Source: an uncultured cyanobacterium (GTDB lineage: Bacteria > Cyanobacteriota > Cyanobacteriia > Thermostichales > Thermostichaceae). Taken from it: a stretch of 64,000 nucleotides of DNA. Of the stretch, positions 27,102 to 36,858 are shown one piece after another. Location: the NCBI GenBank assembly GCA_937944885.1, contig CALFBB010000016.1, forward strand, positions 62,001-126,000, written 5' to 3'. Below the pieces are notes generated by a model. The model worked only from the letters and a program-made list of their open reading frames with translations, was not told the DNA's origin and did no database searches. Position 1 is the first letter of the stretch, and every line of letters begins with the position of its first letter. The position numbers and the translations under genes are program-made.

Positions 27102-27545
27102 TCACTGGAATACGGTGATCAACAAAGCCTGGGACCCAGGGCGATTTTGTTGGTCAAAGGCTGTTACCCGGAATTGCCAAACGCCAGCCGGATCCCCAAA
27201 CACAACTCGGAAGTCGGTGTTAAAGCTACAGAAAGTGGATCCCGGGTTGCAGTTCACCTGCTGGGGGTTGAAAAACTGATTTTGCACACGGACGCCACTG
27301 GGGTTAAAAGTTTCTAGCTCAATAAACTGACTGGAACGGGCCCCCCCCGGTACACTGACTTGCACGGTAAAAGGAGGTGTGGTTTCTCCTACCCGTACGG
27401 CTGTGGGAGCATTGATGAAGAAAACGGTCGGACTTTGGGTGGGTGGTATGATCGACCCACCTGAGCTACCACTGTCTCCACAGGCAGTCAATCCGCTGGC
27501 CAGCAGTCCGGTGGCCAAGACTGTTACAGCAGCGCGTTGTCTCAT
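27102..27545 (-). CDS. Putative lipoprotein, unknown
   Basis: 147 residues with signal AAVTVLATGLLASG and lipobox LTAC, followed by a Gly/Ser linker (GDSGSSGG), so probably anchored outside the inner membrane. The rest is a beta-rich domain with an even spread of Val/Phe/Thr (FTVQVSVPGGARSSQFIEL) and one nearby Cys pair (NCNPGSTFC), perhaps an immunoglobulin-like fold. No family is recognised. It is convergent with tauE, 25 bases apart. Confidence 0.68.
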   Translation of the reverse strand: MRQRAAVTVLATGLLASGLTACGDSGSSGGSIIPPTQSPTVFFINAPTAVRVGETTPPFTVQVSVPGGARSSQFIELETFNPSGVRVQNQFFNPQQVNCNPGSTFCSFNTDFRVVFGDPAGVWQFRVTAFDQQNRPGSQALLITVFQ

Positions 27546-27697
27546 CCTTCAGCTCCTGGCAAGATAAAGAAAAGCCCAAGCCTGATCAGGGTTTGTTGTC
27601 TGACGTGGCTTGGCTCTAAAACACCTGTTATCGCTTGTCAGCGTCGCAGAAAAATCCGCAACCGCGCAAGTATTTATAGCTCTTCCCGCAGATTTTT

Positions 27698-28354
27698 TCA
27701 GAACAACAGCAAGCGCCGCAACAGCAAAGCCAGCAGCGAAGCAAAACTGGCTACAATCACCTGCCCCGGTAAGGTGTAGAGCGAGTAAAGCCGAATCAAC
27801 TCCAGCAACTGTTGATCCCAAGCTTGAGTTCCCAGCAGGTAAATAATCCCTGTGACGTGAACCAAGGCCACAGCCGCTAGGCTAGCAGCTCCCAGCTCCC
27901 GTAAACCCACCGGTACTATGGATCCATTTCCTAGGGTAGTTTCTGAAGGGGCAGGTAACCTCGGTCGGCCTTGATACTCCCGCCGAGAGGGGTGGGGCTT
28001 GGGATCCCGTTTCCGAAAAGCAAGGGTTCCACAGACCCAAGCCCCCGGCAAAAAACCAAGTAAATAGCCAAAAGTGGGCTGGTACAGGTACTGCCAGCCG
28101 CCACCTTGAGCAAACACCTGTACTCCTGCTAGCCCCAACCCTAGGTAAACAATCTGGGCACACACCGCTGCCATCGGCCCTGCCAAACAAGCCGTCAGTA
28201 ACATGCCACCCATTTGTAAGGAAAAGCTGTAGCCCCCCAACCAAGGCATCTCGGCAGGAAAACTAAGGTGAATCAGGGTGCCCAAAATGGTGAGGATCAC
28301 CCCAATCGCCGTCCATAGCCATTCCAAGGGCGTTAACAGCAGGACAGAGCGCAT
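27698..28354 (-). CDS. bioY: BioY family biotin transporter (S component)
   Basis: About 218 residues. The start at ATG 28354 is chosen because an upstream frame to 28609 overlaps the divergent gene antisense and gives low-quality protein. Hydrophobic segments, with SLQMGGMLLTACLAGP and YLGLGLAGVQVFAQGGGWQYLYQPTFGYLLGF, are the BioY hallmark. A polar loop of about 50 residues with Pro/Arg lies between the halves and is longer than usual. BioY imports biotin alone or with an ECF module; no ecfAT gene is here. Confidence 0.88.
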   Translation of the reverse strand: MRSVLLLTPLEWLWTAIGVILTILGTLIHLSFPAEMPWLGGYSFSLQMGGMLLTACLAGPMAAVCAQIVYLGLGLAGVQVFAQGGGWQYLYQPTFGYLLGFLPGAWVCGTLAFRKRDPKPHPSRREYQGRPRLPAPSETTLGNGSIVPVGLRELGAASLAAVALVHVTGIIYLLGTQAWDQQLLELIRLYSLYTLPGQVIVASFASLLALLLRRLLLF

Positions 28355-28376
28355 AAGCGGCGGCAAATCTTTCCCT

Positions 28377-29216
28377 ATGCTAAGAGAGGACAGGTGTTGT
28401 GATGGCGAACAAAAGGTGGTGCAAGCAGAGTGGATTGAACTGGCCCTGGCCCTGGCCGATGCTGCCGCAGCAGTGATTCGCCCTTTGTTTCGAGGAAACC
28501 TGCAAGCAGAATACAAAGAGGCCCGTTCCCCTATTGTGACGGTGGCCGACCGCCAGGCAGAACGGGCGATGCGGGATCTGCTCATGGCCCAGGTACCCGA
28601 CCACAACATCCTGGGGGAAGAATTGGGCTGGCACCAAACGGGATCCCCTTACACCTGGGTTCTGGATCCCCTGGATGGCACCATCGCTTTCTCCACCGGC
28701 AAACCCACCTTCGGTACCCTGATTGCCCTTTTAGAGGATGACCATCCCATTTTGGGCATTATCGATCAACCAATCTTGCGGGAACGCTGGCTGGGGGTGC
28801 GCCACCAACCCACGCGGTTTAACGGACAGCCAACCCGCACCAAAGCCAACCCTGATCTCAGCCGCGCCTACCTCAGTTGCACCACCCCTGATTTATTCAC
28901 CCAGCCCGACCAGCAATCCCGTTTTCGGCAACTCAGCCAGTCCGTTCACATTACCTCCTATGGCGGCGACTGCTACCAGTACGGCCTCTTGGCCAGTGGG
29001 TATATCGATTTGGTGATGGAGTGCGGTCTGGCTCTCTACGATTTTGCCGCCCTGATTCCGATCATTGAGGGATCCGGTGGGGTGATTACCGATTGGCAAG
29101 GGGATCCCTTAACCCGCACCTCGACAGGGGAAGTCCTGGCTGCTGCCAACCCTAGTTTGCATCAACAGGCGCTCGCTCAAATTCAGTCCGTATCTAAATC
29201 CATCTCTAGAGCTTAA
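28377..29216 (+). CDS. hisN: Histidinol-phosphatase, inositol monophosphatase type
   Basis: About 280 residues from this start. Metal and phosphate motifs are GEELG, then VLDPLDGTIAFSTGKPTFGTLIAL and YDFAALIPIIEGSGGVITDW. SYGGDCYQYGLLASGYIDLVMECGL is closer to plant and actinobacterial HisN than to plain IMPase. The reaction would be histidinol phosphate to histidinol in histidine synthesis. The protein start may instead be GTG at 28416, which leaves the usual short lead before EWIELALALADAA. It is divergent from bioY with only about 20 bases between. Confidence in HisN over IMPase is moderate. Confidence 0.82.
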   Translation: MLREDRCCDGEQKVVQAEWIELALALADAAAAVIRPLFRGNLQAEYKEARSPIVTVADRQAERAMRDLLMAQVPDHNILGEELGWHQTGSPYTWVLDPLDGTIAFSTGKPTFGTLIALLEDDHPILGIIDQPILRERWLGVRHQPTRFNGQPTRTKANPDLSRAYLSCTTPDLFTQPDQQSRFRQLSQSVHITSYGGDCYQYGLLASGYIDLVMECGLALYDFAALIPIIEGSGGVITDWQGDPLTRTSTGEVLAAANPSLHQQALAQIQSVSKSISRA

Positions 29217-29255
29217 TGTCATTGCTTAATGTCATGAAATGTCATGAATGTCATG
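29215..29255. repeat. Four copies of AATGTCAT(G)
   Basis: AATGTCATT at 29215-29223, which overlaps the hisN stop codon, and AATGTCATG at 29228, 29238 and 29247. It lies 200 bases upstream of ilvB. It may be slippage or a protein-binding array. Confidence 0.5.
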
Positions 29256-29460
29256 TCCTGACCCAACCCCCTGCAAAAATTGGCTCTGTCTCTGCGCCGA
29301 CCCTGAAAGTCTAAACTCAACGGCAAACCGCTGCTAGACTGTAGAATCAAATACACAAATACAAAGTTAGCCAAGCTAAGCTATTGCCTGCTCTGTGCTA
29401 GCTTAGCTTCCCTCAGGGAGAAGGTCCGGCATCCGTTTGTTTCGGTGGAGAGAAAACATC

Positions 29461-31257
29461 GTGGTCACCGGTGGATATGCGTTGGTGGATAGCCTGCACC
29501 GACATGGGGTGCAGCATATTTTCGGTTATCCCGGAGGGGCAATCTTGCCCATCTATGATGAGCTTTATAAGGCTGAGTCGCAAGGACTCCTGAAACACTA
29601 CTTGGTGCGCCACGAACAGGGAGCAGCCCACGCCGCCGATGGCTACGCCCGTGCTACCGGCAAGGTTGGGGTATGTTTTGCTACATCTGGGCCGGGAGCC
29701 ACCAACCTAGTGACAGGCATTGCCAACGCCATGATGGACTCAGTCGGTATGGTGGTGATTACGGGTCAAGTACCTCGCCACTTGATCGGCACAGATGGCT
29801 TTCAAGAGACCGATATTTTTGGCATTACTCTGCCTATTGTCAAGCACTCTTATGTAGTGCGGGATCCGCGGGAGATGTCGCGGATTGTAGCGGAAGCTTT
29901 TCACATTGCCGGTACGGGACGACCGGGGCCGGTGCTGATTGATATTCCCAAGGATGTGGGCCTGGAAGAGTTTGACTATCAACCCGTTAGCGAAGTCAAC
30001 ATCCCCGGCTACAAACCCACGATACGCGGTAACCCAAGACAAATTCACGCCGCGGCTAAGTTGATCCTGCAAGCCAAGCGACCCCTCCTTTACGTGGGCG
30101 GTGGGGCGATCATCTCCGGTGCCCATGCCGAAATTGCCGAGTTGGCCCACACCTATCGGATCCCGGTCACCACCACCCTGATGGGCAAAGGGGCCTTTGA
30201 CGAGAATGATCCCCTCTCAGTGGGCATGTTGGGCATGCACGGCACGGCCTACGCCAACTTTGCCGTTACCGAATGTGATCTGCTGATTGCGGTAGGGGCC
30301 CGTTTTGATGATCGAGTCACGGGCAAACTGGATGAATTTGCCAAACACGCCAAAGTCATCCACATCGACATCGATCCGGCAGAGGTGGGCAAAAATCGCA
30401 GCCCCGATGTGCCGATTGTGGGGGATGTACGTACCGTTTTGGTAGAGATGCTGGCCCAGCTGAGCAAGATGCCCTCTACTCCCGGCCTCACGCAAGCCTG
30501 GTTGGATCGCATCGAGCGCTGGAAGCGAGACTACCCCCTGCAGGTGCCCAGCTATGAGGGTGTGATTGCCCCACAACAGGTGATCGATGCCTTCCGTCGG
30601 CATGCTCCCCATGCCTACTACACCACCGATGTTGGTCAGCACCAAATGTGGGCAGCCCAATTTCTGCGCAATGGCCCCCGTCAGTGGATCTCCAGCTCGG
30701 GCCTGGGCACGATGGGCTATGGCTTCCCGGCAGCAATGGGTGTCAAGGTGGCACTGCCGGATCAGGAAGTCATTTGCATTAGCGGGGATGCCAGCTTCCA
30801 GATGAACATGCAGGAGCTGGGCACCGTAGCCCAGTACGGCATTGGCACCAAGGTTGCCATCATCAACAACGGTTGGCAGGGGATGGTGCGCCAGTGGCAG
30901 CAAGCCTTCCATGGGGAACGCTACTCCCATTCGGATATGGCCCCCGGCATGCCGGATTTTGTCAAGCTGGCGGAGGCTTTCGGAGTTAAAGGGATCCGTG
31001 TTGATCACCCCGATCAATTGGAGGATGCGGTTCAGGAGATCCTCAAGCACGAAGGGCCGATCGTGGCGGATTTTGTGGTGAAGCGGGATGAAAATTGTTA
31101 CCCAATGGTGCCCTCTGGCAAGGCCAACTATCAGATGATCGGGATCCCGGATCGACGACAATTGGAACAGGCGGCGGAGCTCATCTACTGTCCCAACTGC
31201 GGCACCAAAAACCCCACCCTTCACAAGTTCTGCCCCGAATGTGGTACCAAGCTGTGA
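29461..31257 (+). CDS. ilvB: Acetolactate synthase large subunit with C-terminal zinc ribbon
   Basis: Catalytic subunit for acetolactate and acetohydroxybutyrate. GTG 29461 is preferred, with GGAGAG eight bases upstream; the frame opens at TTG 29437. About 598 residues: the N-terminal ThDP-binding domain has [15 protein letters not shown] and [19 protein letters not shown] (catalytic Glu); a FAD-binding-like middle; the C-terminal ThDP/Mg site is [12 protein letters not shown] with [11 protein letters not shown]. After the normal end ([15 protein letters not shown]) about 40 extra residues finish with CPNC..CPEC: C577, C580, C591, C594, a four-Cys zinc ribbon. The small subunit gene is far away (11.7 kb). 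Confidence 0.95.
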   Translation: MVTGGYALVDSLHRHGVQHIFGYPGGAILPIYDELYKAESQGLLKHYLVRHEQGAAHAADGYARATGKVGVCFATSGPGATNLVTGIANAMMDSVGMVVITGQVPRHLIGTDGFQETDIFGITLPIVKHSYVVRDPREMSRIVAEAFHIAGTGRPGPVLIDIPKDVGLEEFDYQPVSEVNIPGYKPTIRGNPRQIHAAAKLILQAKRPLLYVGGGAIISGAHAEIAELAHTYRIPVTTTLMGKGAFDENDPLSVGMLGMHGTAYANFAVTECDLLIAVGARFDDRVTGKLDEFAKHAKVIHIDIDPAEVGKNRSPDVPIVGDVRTVLVEMLAQLSKMPSTPGLTQAWLDRIERWKRDYPLQVPSYEGVIAPQQVIDAFRRHAPHAYYTTDVGQHQMWAAQFLRNGPRQWISSSGLGTMGYGFPAAMGVKVALPDQEVICISGDASFQMNMQELGTVAQYGIGTKVAIINNGWQGMVRQWQQAFHGERYSHSDMAPGMPDFVKLAEAFGVKGIRVDHPDQLEDAVQEILKHEGPIVADFVVKRDENCYPMVPSGKANYQMIGIPDRRQLEQAAELIYCPNCGTKNPTLHKFCPECGTKL

Positions 31258-31258
31258 G

Positions 31259-31286
31259 CTGAGCCTAGGTTCCCTAGGGAGCTCAG
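31259..31286 (+). terminator. Hairpin after ilvB
   Basis: CTGAGC with CTAGG and then CTAGG with GCTCAG form a stem just after the ilvB stop codon (TGA at 31255-31257). No long T-run follows, so it could act with Rho or as an mRNA end. Confidence 0.45.
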
Positions 31287-31541
31287 ACCCTCTGCAACCC
31301 AAGTTGGTCCGGCCAGGGAACCCCTGTAGGTTCCCATCCAAATCCAGAGCCATCCCCTGCAAAGAGGAGCCCTGCCCTTATTAACCCGCCAGAACTCTGC
31401 AGAAGGAGCAGTTACTTCATGGACAGGGGGATGCAAAACAAACTTGTCTCCCCGTCTGTAGGCAAAGCCTTCTGGGAGAGGACCCAGAACCTTGGGCAGA
31501 AGCAAGCCTGGTAGCCGTAGGAGTCTATCAACGTCAAGGCT

Positions 31542-33149
31542 CTACAAAGGCCGGTAGGTACGGTAATTGATGTGGGGGAAGATATTGTCCATATATTCCA
31601 CTTTAGAAAGCCATTCTTCATCTTCTGGGCTAGCTTTTTCCCGCCGAAACTCACCTGCTTTGATCTTTTCGTAGAGGTGATTGAAGCGCAGCAAATGGGA
31701 CTTGGTGCGGCGCACCGCATAGGGCACCATCGTTCCGGTGCGCATAATAAAAGCCCAGTCTGAAGATTGTGCCAAGAGCAGTTCCCGGGCTGCTTGATTC
31801 AAAGCTCGCCACTCCAAATCATCAGCCGGTTCACGGTAGCTCAACTCGATCATCCGCTCCGTTGCCTTGTGCAAGTGGGGATAAATCCAAGCATTGGTCG
31901 GGTTAAGCCAATATTCATGGAATCCACGCGCCCCCCAACTGGATTGAGCCGGTTTACACACCTGTTGGGTAGGATTTTCCCGCAGGTATTCCGCCAAATG
32001 GGTCATGCGGTAGGTGGATTGATCGTAATAGCTTTTACGGATTAGGTAGTCAAGAAACCAAGGCCCTTCATACCACCAGTGACCAAACAATTCCGCATCG
32101 TAGGGAGCAACCACCAGCGGTGGACGACCTATGACGCTATACAGATGCTCAATTTGCCGCTGGCGGTTAAACATGAAATTGCCCGCATGCTCCGCGGCTT
32201 TTTCCCGCGCCCAGTAGGGGTCATACAGTTGCTTCTGACCCAGATCAAGATTACGCCCGGTGATACGGTGGTACTTAATCCCCGTATTCTTCCGTTGGCC
32301 ATTGGGCATGATGTAAGGCTTGATGTACTCGTAATCCGCCTCGTAGCCCAGATCCTTATAAAACTCACGGTAAACCGGATCCCCAGGGTAGCCCACCTCT
32401 GCCGACCACACCTGTTGAGAAGATTCGTGATCCCTGCCGAAAACAGCTACCCCTGTCTCAGTAAAAATGGGGGCATAAATACCGTAGCGCGGGCGAGGTT
32501 TGGCGTAGAGAAGACCATGCCCATCGGTAATCATGTAGCGCAGACCTGCATCGGCGATCATCCGCTCCAAGCCCTGGTAGTAGGCACATTCCGGTAACCA
32601 AATGCCGCGCGGCCACTGACCAAAATGTTCGTTGTAGTGTTCACATGCAATGATTAACTGCGACCAAACCGCCTGCGGATACATTTGCATCAAGGGTAGA
32701 TAGCCGTGGGTAGCACCACAGGTGATGATCTCCAGGTTGCCGCGATCTTGAAAGCCCTTAAACGCCTTGATCAAATCTCGGTCATAGCGTTCCCACAGGT
32801 CACGAACCTTAGCAAACTCCTTAATGTAATGTTCCGCCAAGTAGCGAATGTGACCATTGGTTACGTTTTTGTCGTATTCCAATTGGGCCAATTCTTCTAG
32901 CTTGGTGAGATACTCGTCGTAGCGCTCCTGGAGCAAGGGATCCCGCAACATCGACACCAGAGGCGGTGTCAATGACATGGTAAAGCGGAAATCAATCCCA
33001 TCCCGCTCTAGCCCTTCAAACATGAGCAGAAGAGGGCCGTAGGTTTCGGTGATGGCTTCGTAGAGCCACTCTTCTTCCAACACAAAGTCTTGCTCAGGAT
33101 GGCGCACAAAAGGCAGATGAGCATGGAGAACCAACGCCAGATAACCCAT
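31542..33149 (-). CDS. GH57 1,4-alpha-glucan branching enzyme
   Basis: 535 residues of the GH57 (DUF1957-bearing) type. Conserved regions: HAHLPFV (9-15), TCGATHGYLP (143-152), WLPECAY with nucleophile E187, and YDAELFGHWW with acid D351. Such enzymes transfer glucan pieces to form alpha-1,6 branches in glycogen, as GlgB (GH13) does in other bacteria. It lies 280 bases downstream of glgA on the same strand, probably with its own promoter. Cyanobacteria often have both GH13 and GH57 enzymes; only this one is in view. Confidence 0.88.
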   Translation of the reverse strand: MGYLALVLHAHLPFVRHPEQDFVLEEEWLYEAITETYGPLLLMFEGLERDGIDFRFTMSLTPPLVSMLRDPLLQERYDEYLTKLEELAQLEYDKNVTNGHIRYLAEHYIKEFAKVRDLWERYDRDLIKAFKGFQDRGNLEIITCGATHGYLPLMQMYPQAVWSQLIIACEHYNEHFGQWPRGIWLPECAYYQGLERMIADAGLRYMITDGHGLLYAKPRPRYGIYAPIFTETGVAVFGRDHESSQQVWSAEVGYPGDPVYREFYKDLGYEADYEYIKPYIMPNGQRKNTGIKYHRITGRNLDLGQKQLYDPYWAREKAAEHAGNFMFNRQRQIEHLYSVIGRPPLVVAPYDAELFGHWWYEGPWFLDYLIRKSYYDQSTYRMTHLAEYLRENPTQQVCKPAQSSWGARGFHEYWLNPTNAWIYPHLHKATERMIELSYREPADDLEWRALNQAARELLLAQSSDWAFIMRTGTMVPYAVRRTKSHLLRFNHLYEKIKAGEFRREKASPEDEEWLSKVEYMDNIFPHINYRTYRPL

Positions 33150-33428
33150 ACGGCCAGGGATCCTCAGAGAAACGAATAAGTCTTAGCCCTCTCATGCGGC
33201 AAATCTGTAGAGAAAGTTAAGACCGTAACTGCTACCTATCGTCCTGTATTTCAATCTCTGGGTCAAGGGCTGGGATCGCTGGGGATCGCTAGCGACTAAG
33301 CTCAAATGATGGCTCCTCCCATAAGAGGAAAGGTTCCTGCAGAACCTAGCACAGGGGAAGGCCATAAAACCCCCATCTATGTCAGCGCAAAGGCAAGACA
33401 GTGCGTTTTCCTAGCCATCAGCCAGCCC

Positions 33429-34904
33429 TCAGCGATGGCGAATCAAATCATAAATCTCTAGGTACTCCTTGCCGGGGTAGTTCCAGGAGTAGTCGTAGCG
33501 CATACCCTGAACTTGCAGTCGGCGAAAGTGCTCGGGAGAGCTGTACCAAAGATCGATAGCCCGATCCAGAGCCGACTCCAGAGCCGCCGGATCCGTCTGA
33601 TAAAACACATAGCCATTGCGCTGCTCAGGCAATTTTTGCGTGTCGTAGTCCCGGTCAAAAACGGTGTCCACCAAACCGCCCACGCCTCTCACAACCGGCA
33701 CTGTGCCATATTTCAACCCGATCATCTGGGTTAGGCCACAGGGTTCGTAGTGGCTGGGTACTACAATCAAATCCGCTCCGGCGTAGATCAGGTGGGAAAG
33801 TTCTTCATTGAATCCCAGCTCGATATGAACATCGGGGTTGTCGTTGAGGTAACGCTTTTCGTGGGCAAACCAAGAGCCGATTGTCTGCTCAGTGGCTGCC
33901 CCTAGCAATACAAACTGGGCATTTTTGAACAGGGAGCGATAAATAGCATGATGCACCAGATGCACCCCCTTTTGTTCATCCAGCCGCCCAATGTAGGCAA
34001 CGATCGGCTTATCCACATCTTGCAGGAGCAGGCGATCCCGCAGAGCTTTCTTGTTTTTGGCTTTGTTTGCCAAGGTTTCGGCAGTATACTTGGCCGGGAT
34101 AAACCGATCGATCTCTGGGTTCCAAATGTCGTAGTCAATACCATTCAAAACACCACGGAACTTATGTTGGTGCAGAAACAGGGTATGACCTAGGCCGTAG
34201 CTGTAGTCACCAAATCGCACTTCTAAGGCATGATTGGGGGAAACGGTGGTAACAAAGTTGGAAAATACAATCCCTCCCTTCATGAAGTTCAGGGAAAAAG
34301 GGTTGAAGTTATCCCGCAGACGGTCGTAATGGAAGTAATAGGGTTCGCGGTTGAGCCCGGTAGCCCAGAGAATCTCAGGGCCACCAAACCCTTGGTGCTT
34401 AAAGTTGTGGATGGTATAGCACACCCGCTGGTTCCACATGCCGTTGTACTTATAAATCTCGAAGAGCAAAACCGGCACCAACCCCGTTTGCCAATCGTGG
34501 CAATGGATGACATCCGGGCGTTTGTTGCTGCGCAAGAGAAACTCCAGTGCTGCCTTGCTAAAAAAGGCAAACCGCATGTTGTCGTCGTGGCAGCCGTAAT
34601 AACAGCCGCGATTGAAGAAGTTATCTGCTGAGTGGGGCTCAATAAAAAAGCAAAGGCGACCGTGTACCCAGCCACAGTACACCGAGCAGTGGATTGCCCC
34701 CCCGTACCAAGGTACCCAGAGATCACGGTAGGCATCGTGGAGCCCCCAGATCTGGTCGTAGCGCATGTTGTCGTACTTGGGCAGAATCAGCTCCACACAG
34801 TGGCCGCGTCCCTCCAACTCCCGGCTAAGGCCGTACACTACATCGCCCAGACCTCCTGCCTTGATTACAGGAGCACATTCCGATGCAATCTGCACGATGT
34901 ACAT
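33429..34904 (-). CDS. glgA: Glycogen synthase (GT5)
   Basis: Elongates glycogen with ADP-glucose. Starts at ATG 34904 with GGGAG upstream; the frame is open to 34967. About 491 residues. Sugar-nucleotide and glucan motifs: KAGGLGDVV near residue 15, HCHDWQTGLVP, IHNFKHQG, a long inserted loop with YDRLRDNFNPFSLNFMKGG, RLDEQKGVHLV, PSHYEPCGLTQMIG and GTVPVVRGVGGLVDTV. It is the first gene of the glgA to GH57 pair. The sequence from about 33.6 to 34.9 kb lacks GGATCC, unlike most of the window. Confidence 0.95.
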   Translation of the reverse strand: MYIVQIASECAPVIKAGGLGDVVYGLSRELEGRGHCVELILPKYDNMRYDQIWGLHDAYRDLWVPWYGGAIHCSVYCGWVHGRLCFFIEPHSADNFFNRGCYYGCHDDNMRFAFFSKAALEFLLRSNKRPDVIHCHDWQTGLVPVLLFEIYKYNGMWNQRVCYTIHNFKHQGFGGPEILWATGLNREPYYFHYDRLRDNFNPFSLNFMKGGIVFSNFVTTVSPNHALEVRFGDYSYGLGHTLFLHQHKFRGVLNGIDYDIWNPEIDRFIPAKYTAETLANKAKNKKALRDRLLLQDVDKPIVAYIGRLDEQKGVHLVHHAIYRSLFKNAQFVLLGAATEQTIGSWFAHEKRYLNDNPDVHIELGFNEELSHLIYAGADLIVVPSHYEPCGLTQMIGLKYGTVPVVRGVGGLVDTVFDRDYDTQKLPEQRNGYVFYQTDPAALESALDRAIDLWYSSPEHFRRLQVQGMRYDYSWNYPGKEYLEIYDLIRHR

Positions 34905-35140
34905 TGACGGATCTCCCACTCTACCTTTCTTTACAAAAGATAATCTTTTTTGGCCGTGATAGGACATCCCCTACCCCGGTAAGGGATCCCTGACACTCCT
35001 CTGGGGTGGGGATGTTCTTGGGGAATATCACTATGCAGGGATCCCAGGGCAAGCTCTCCAAAGGGTGTCTCAACCCAGTGAGGTAACCGAACTGTTGACA
35101 AACGTAAAGCGGCATCGCTAGATTGGTTGAGCGCCTGAGT

Positions 35141-35212
35141 TGGGGCATCGCCAAGCGGTAAGGCAGCGGGTTTTGGTCCCGCCATTCGGTGGTTCGAATC
35201 CATCTGCCCCAG
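35141..35212 (+). tRNA. tRNA-Gln (anticodon TTG)
   Basis: Acceptor TGGGGCA pairs with TGCCCCA, discriminator G; anticodon stem GCGGG/CCCGC with loop TTTTGGT gives anticodon TTG; T-arm GGTTCGAATCC. CCA is not encoded. It lies between glgA and the FG-GAP gene, and the first U-A pair is usual for tRNA-Gln. Confidence 0.95.
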
Positions 35213-35397
35213 TTGATTTTTGAGACTTTCTTGAGGTCGACCTCAGCGGTGCAGCGGTCAGTCTGTGTCAATAAACCCATAAGCACCTTGCGGAGCAAAG
35301 TAGCCCCCCAACTCTCCATTGGCAGGACAGCCCTCTCCTGCAGAGAAGAATCAGAGCTCAGGTTCAGAGAGTTTGGAGCGTTTTTGCGTGAGCGGGG

Positions 35398-36765
35398 CTA
35401 GGTGTTGGGGTGAGGGATCCGTAGCAGCTGCTGGACGCTAGGGCGACTGAGGCTGAGCTGTTGGCCATCTGGCCAGCGAATCTGAATGGCTTCCACCTCA
35501 GCTTCGGATCCCAAGCCAAAGTGGGCTACCGGCTCCATCTGACAGAGGTAGCCGCTACCGGCATCAATCGCTTGCACCTGGGTGCGGCTTGGGGTAACCA
35601 GCTTAACCAGTGCACCGCGGGCAGGAGCTCCGTAACGGGTAAGCGGTAGAACCCTCAGCCAATGGTTGTCGTTGGCCAGGGAGCGATACAAACTTAAGGG
35701 TTGAGGGCCGGATTCTCCGTGGGCAATGAGCAATTCCAAGTGGCCATCCCCATCCAAGTCAGCCACAGCAGCACCTGTACCTAGCCCCTGCGGCTCTTCT
35801 GCTTCCCCAATGTCAATAGGCTGCCAACGTCCCTCACGGAAACCAAACAGACGGTTCGGCTCGTCGATGTTGTTGAAAAATAGCTCCGGGTAGCCATCGT
35901 TATCGAAATCGGCTGCGATCACGGTGCGGATGCGAGAGGGCCTAGCCAGCTCGGGAGGAGCAATATTTTTAAAGACACCGCTGGGGGTTTGAAGGCAAAG
36001 TCGGTGTGGGCCTTCCCAGTTGCCGTAAACCAGATCCAGCAGACCATCCCCATTCAGGTCAACCACGGCCACCCCCCGCCCATGCTCATGGGGATCCTCT
36101 AGGCCCACTGCTGCTGCCATCTCTTCAAAGGTGCCATCTCCGCGGTTGCGAAACAGAAAATTGGGACCGTGCTCATTGACAGCCACAAGGTCCATTCGCT
36201 CAGATAGCAGCGGAACCGCCACTACCCCACGCCCGCCGGTAATGCGGTTCAATCCCACTTTAGGCGCCACATCGGCCACCATGTTTTCCGGGCTAAGCTC
36301 GTACAGGCGCATCGGCCCACCGTAGTTGGCCACGAAAAACCCGTAGCGCCCACTGCCCAGCCGATCCACGCAGGCCACAGAACGCCCTGCTGTTAGGTTG
36401 AGAGCATCCTGGTTTTGCGGCAGCGAAAACAGATCCACCCAACCGGATTTCTGCCAATCGAATAAGCGATCCCCGAAGCGTTTGCGCCCCCCAAAAGTGT
36501 CGGTATTGAGAACATAGATCTCTTCTTGGCCATCCCCATCAAAATCCCCAGCAGCAACCCCAATCGCCATTCGGTTGGCATCGGCCAGGATCTCCTCTGC
36601 TCGATCCACCAAGGCTTGCCCCTCCCACTTGAGGACGCGGTTCGGGCCCTTGAATCCACAGACAAACAGCTCAAACGCCCCATCTCGATCCAGGTCGGAG
36701 ACGGCTACTCCGTAGTGGAATGCAGCAGGGTTGGTGGAGATAAGATGGCTGCAAGCCCGAAACAT
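35398..36765 (-). CDS. FG-GAP/VCBS repeat protein with ASPIC/UnbV domain
   Basis: 455 residues. Repeated calcium-binding blades AVSDLDRDGAFEL, AAGDFDGDGQEEIYV, AVVDLNGDGLLDLVY, AADFDNDGYPELFF and AVADLDGDGHLELL make a seven-blade integrin-like propeller. The C-terminus has an ASPIC/UnbV segment (GAPARGALVKLVT..VQAIDAGSGYLCQMEPVAHFGLG..IQIRWPDG), as in the CRTAC1 family. No signal peptide is found, which is unusual for such proteins, so the true start may lie elsewhere or the protein may be cytoplasmic. It is divergent from rpsT by about 90 bases. Confidence 0.85.
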   Translation of the reverse strand: MFRACSHLISTNPAAFHYGVAVSDLDRDGAFELFVCGFKGPNRVLKWEGQALVDRAEEILADANRMAIGVAAGDFDGDGQEEIYVLNTDTFGGRKRFGDRLFDWQKSGWVDLFSLPQNQDALNLTAGRSVACVDRLGSGRYGFFVANYGGPMRLYELSPENMVADVAPKVGLNRITGGRGVVAVPLLSERMDLVAVNEHGPNFLFRNRGDGTFEEMAAAVGLEDPHEHGRGVAVVDLNGDGLLDLVYGNWEGPHRLCLQTPSGVFKNIAPPELARPSRIRTVIAADFDNDGYPELFFNNIDEPNRLFGFREGRWQPIDIGEAEEPQGLGTGAAVADLDGDGHLELLIAHGESGPQPLSLYRSLANDNHWLRVLPLTRYGAPARGALVKLVTPSRTQVQAIDAGSGYLCQMEPVAHFGLGSEAEVEAIQIRWPDGQQLSLSRPSVQQLLRIPHPNT

Positions 36766-36858
36766 CGGGGTTCACTCCCTCAGAACTCAACTTAGGACTG
36801 GTGAAGCTTCTAACTCTAATGGTATGCTGGATCTCTGCTGAAATTTCTCTTTCCAGCT

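Noticed and set aside
28354-28609. Upstream extension of the bioY frame
   Set aside because: Overlaps hisN antisense and is Ser/Arg/Ala-rich; bioY starts at 28354.
30217-31362. 381-codon frame opposite ilvB
   Set aside because: Shadow frame; His/Gly-rich translation typical of the antisense of a GC-rich gene.
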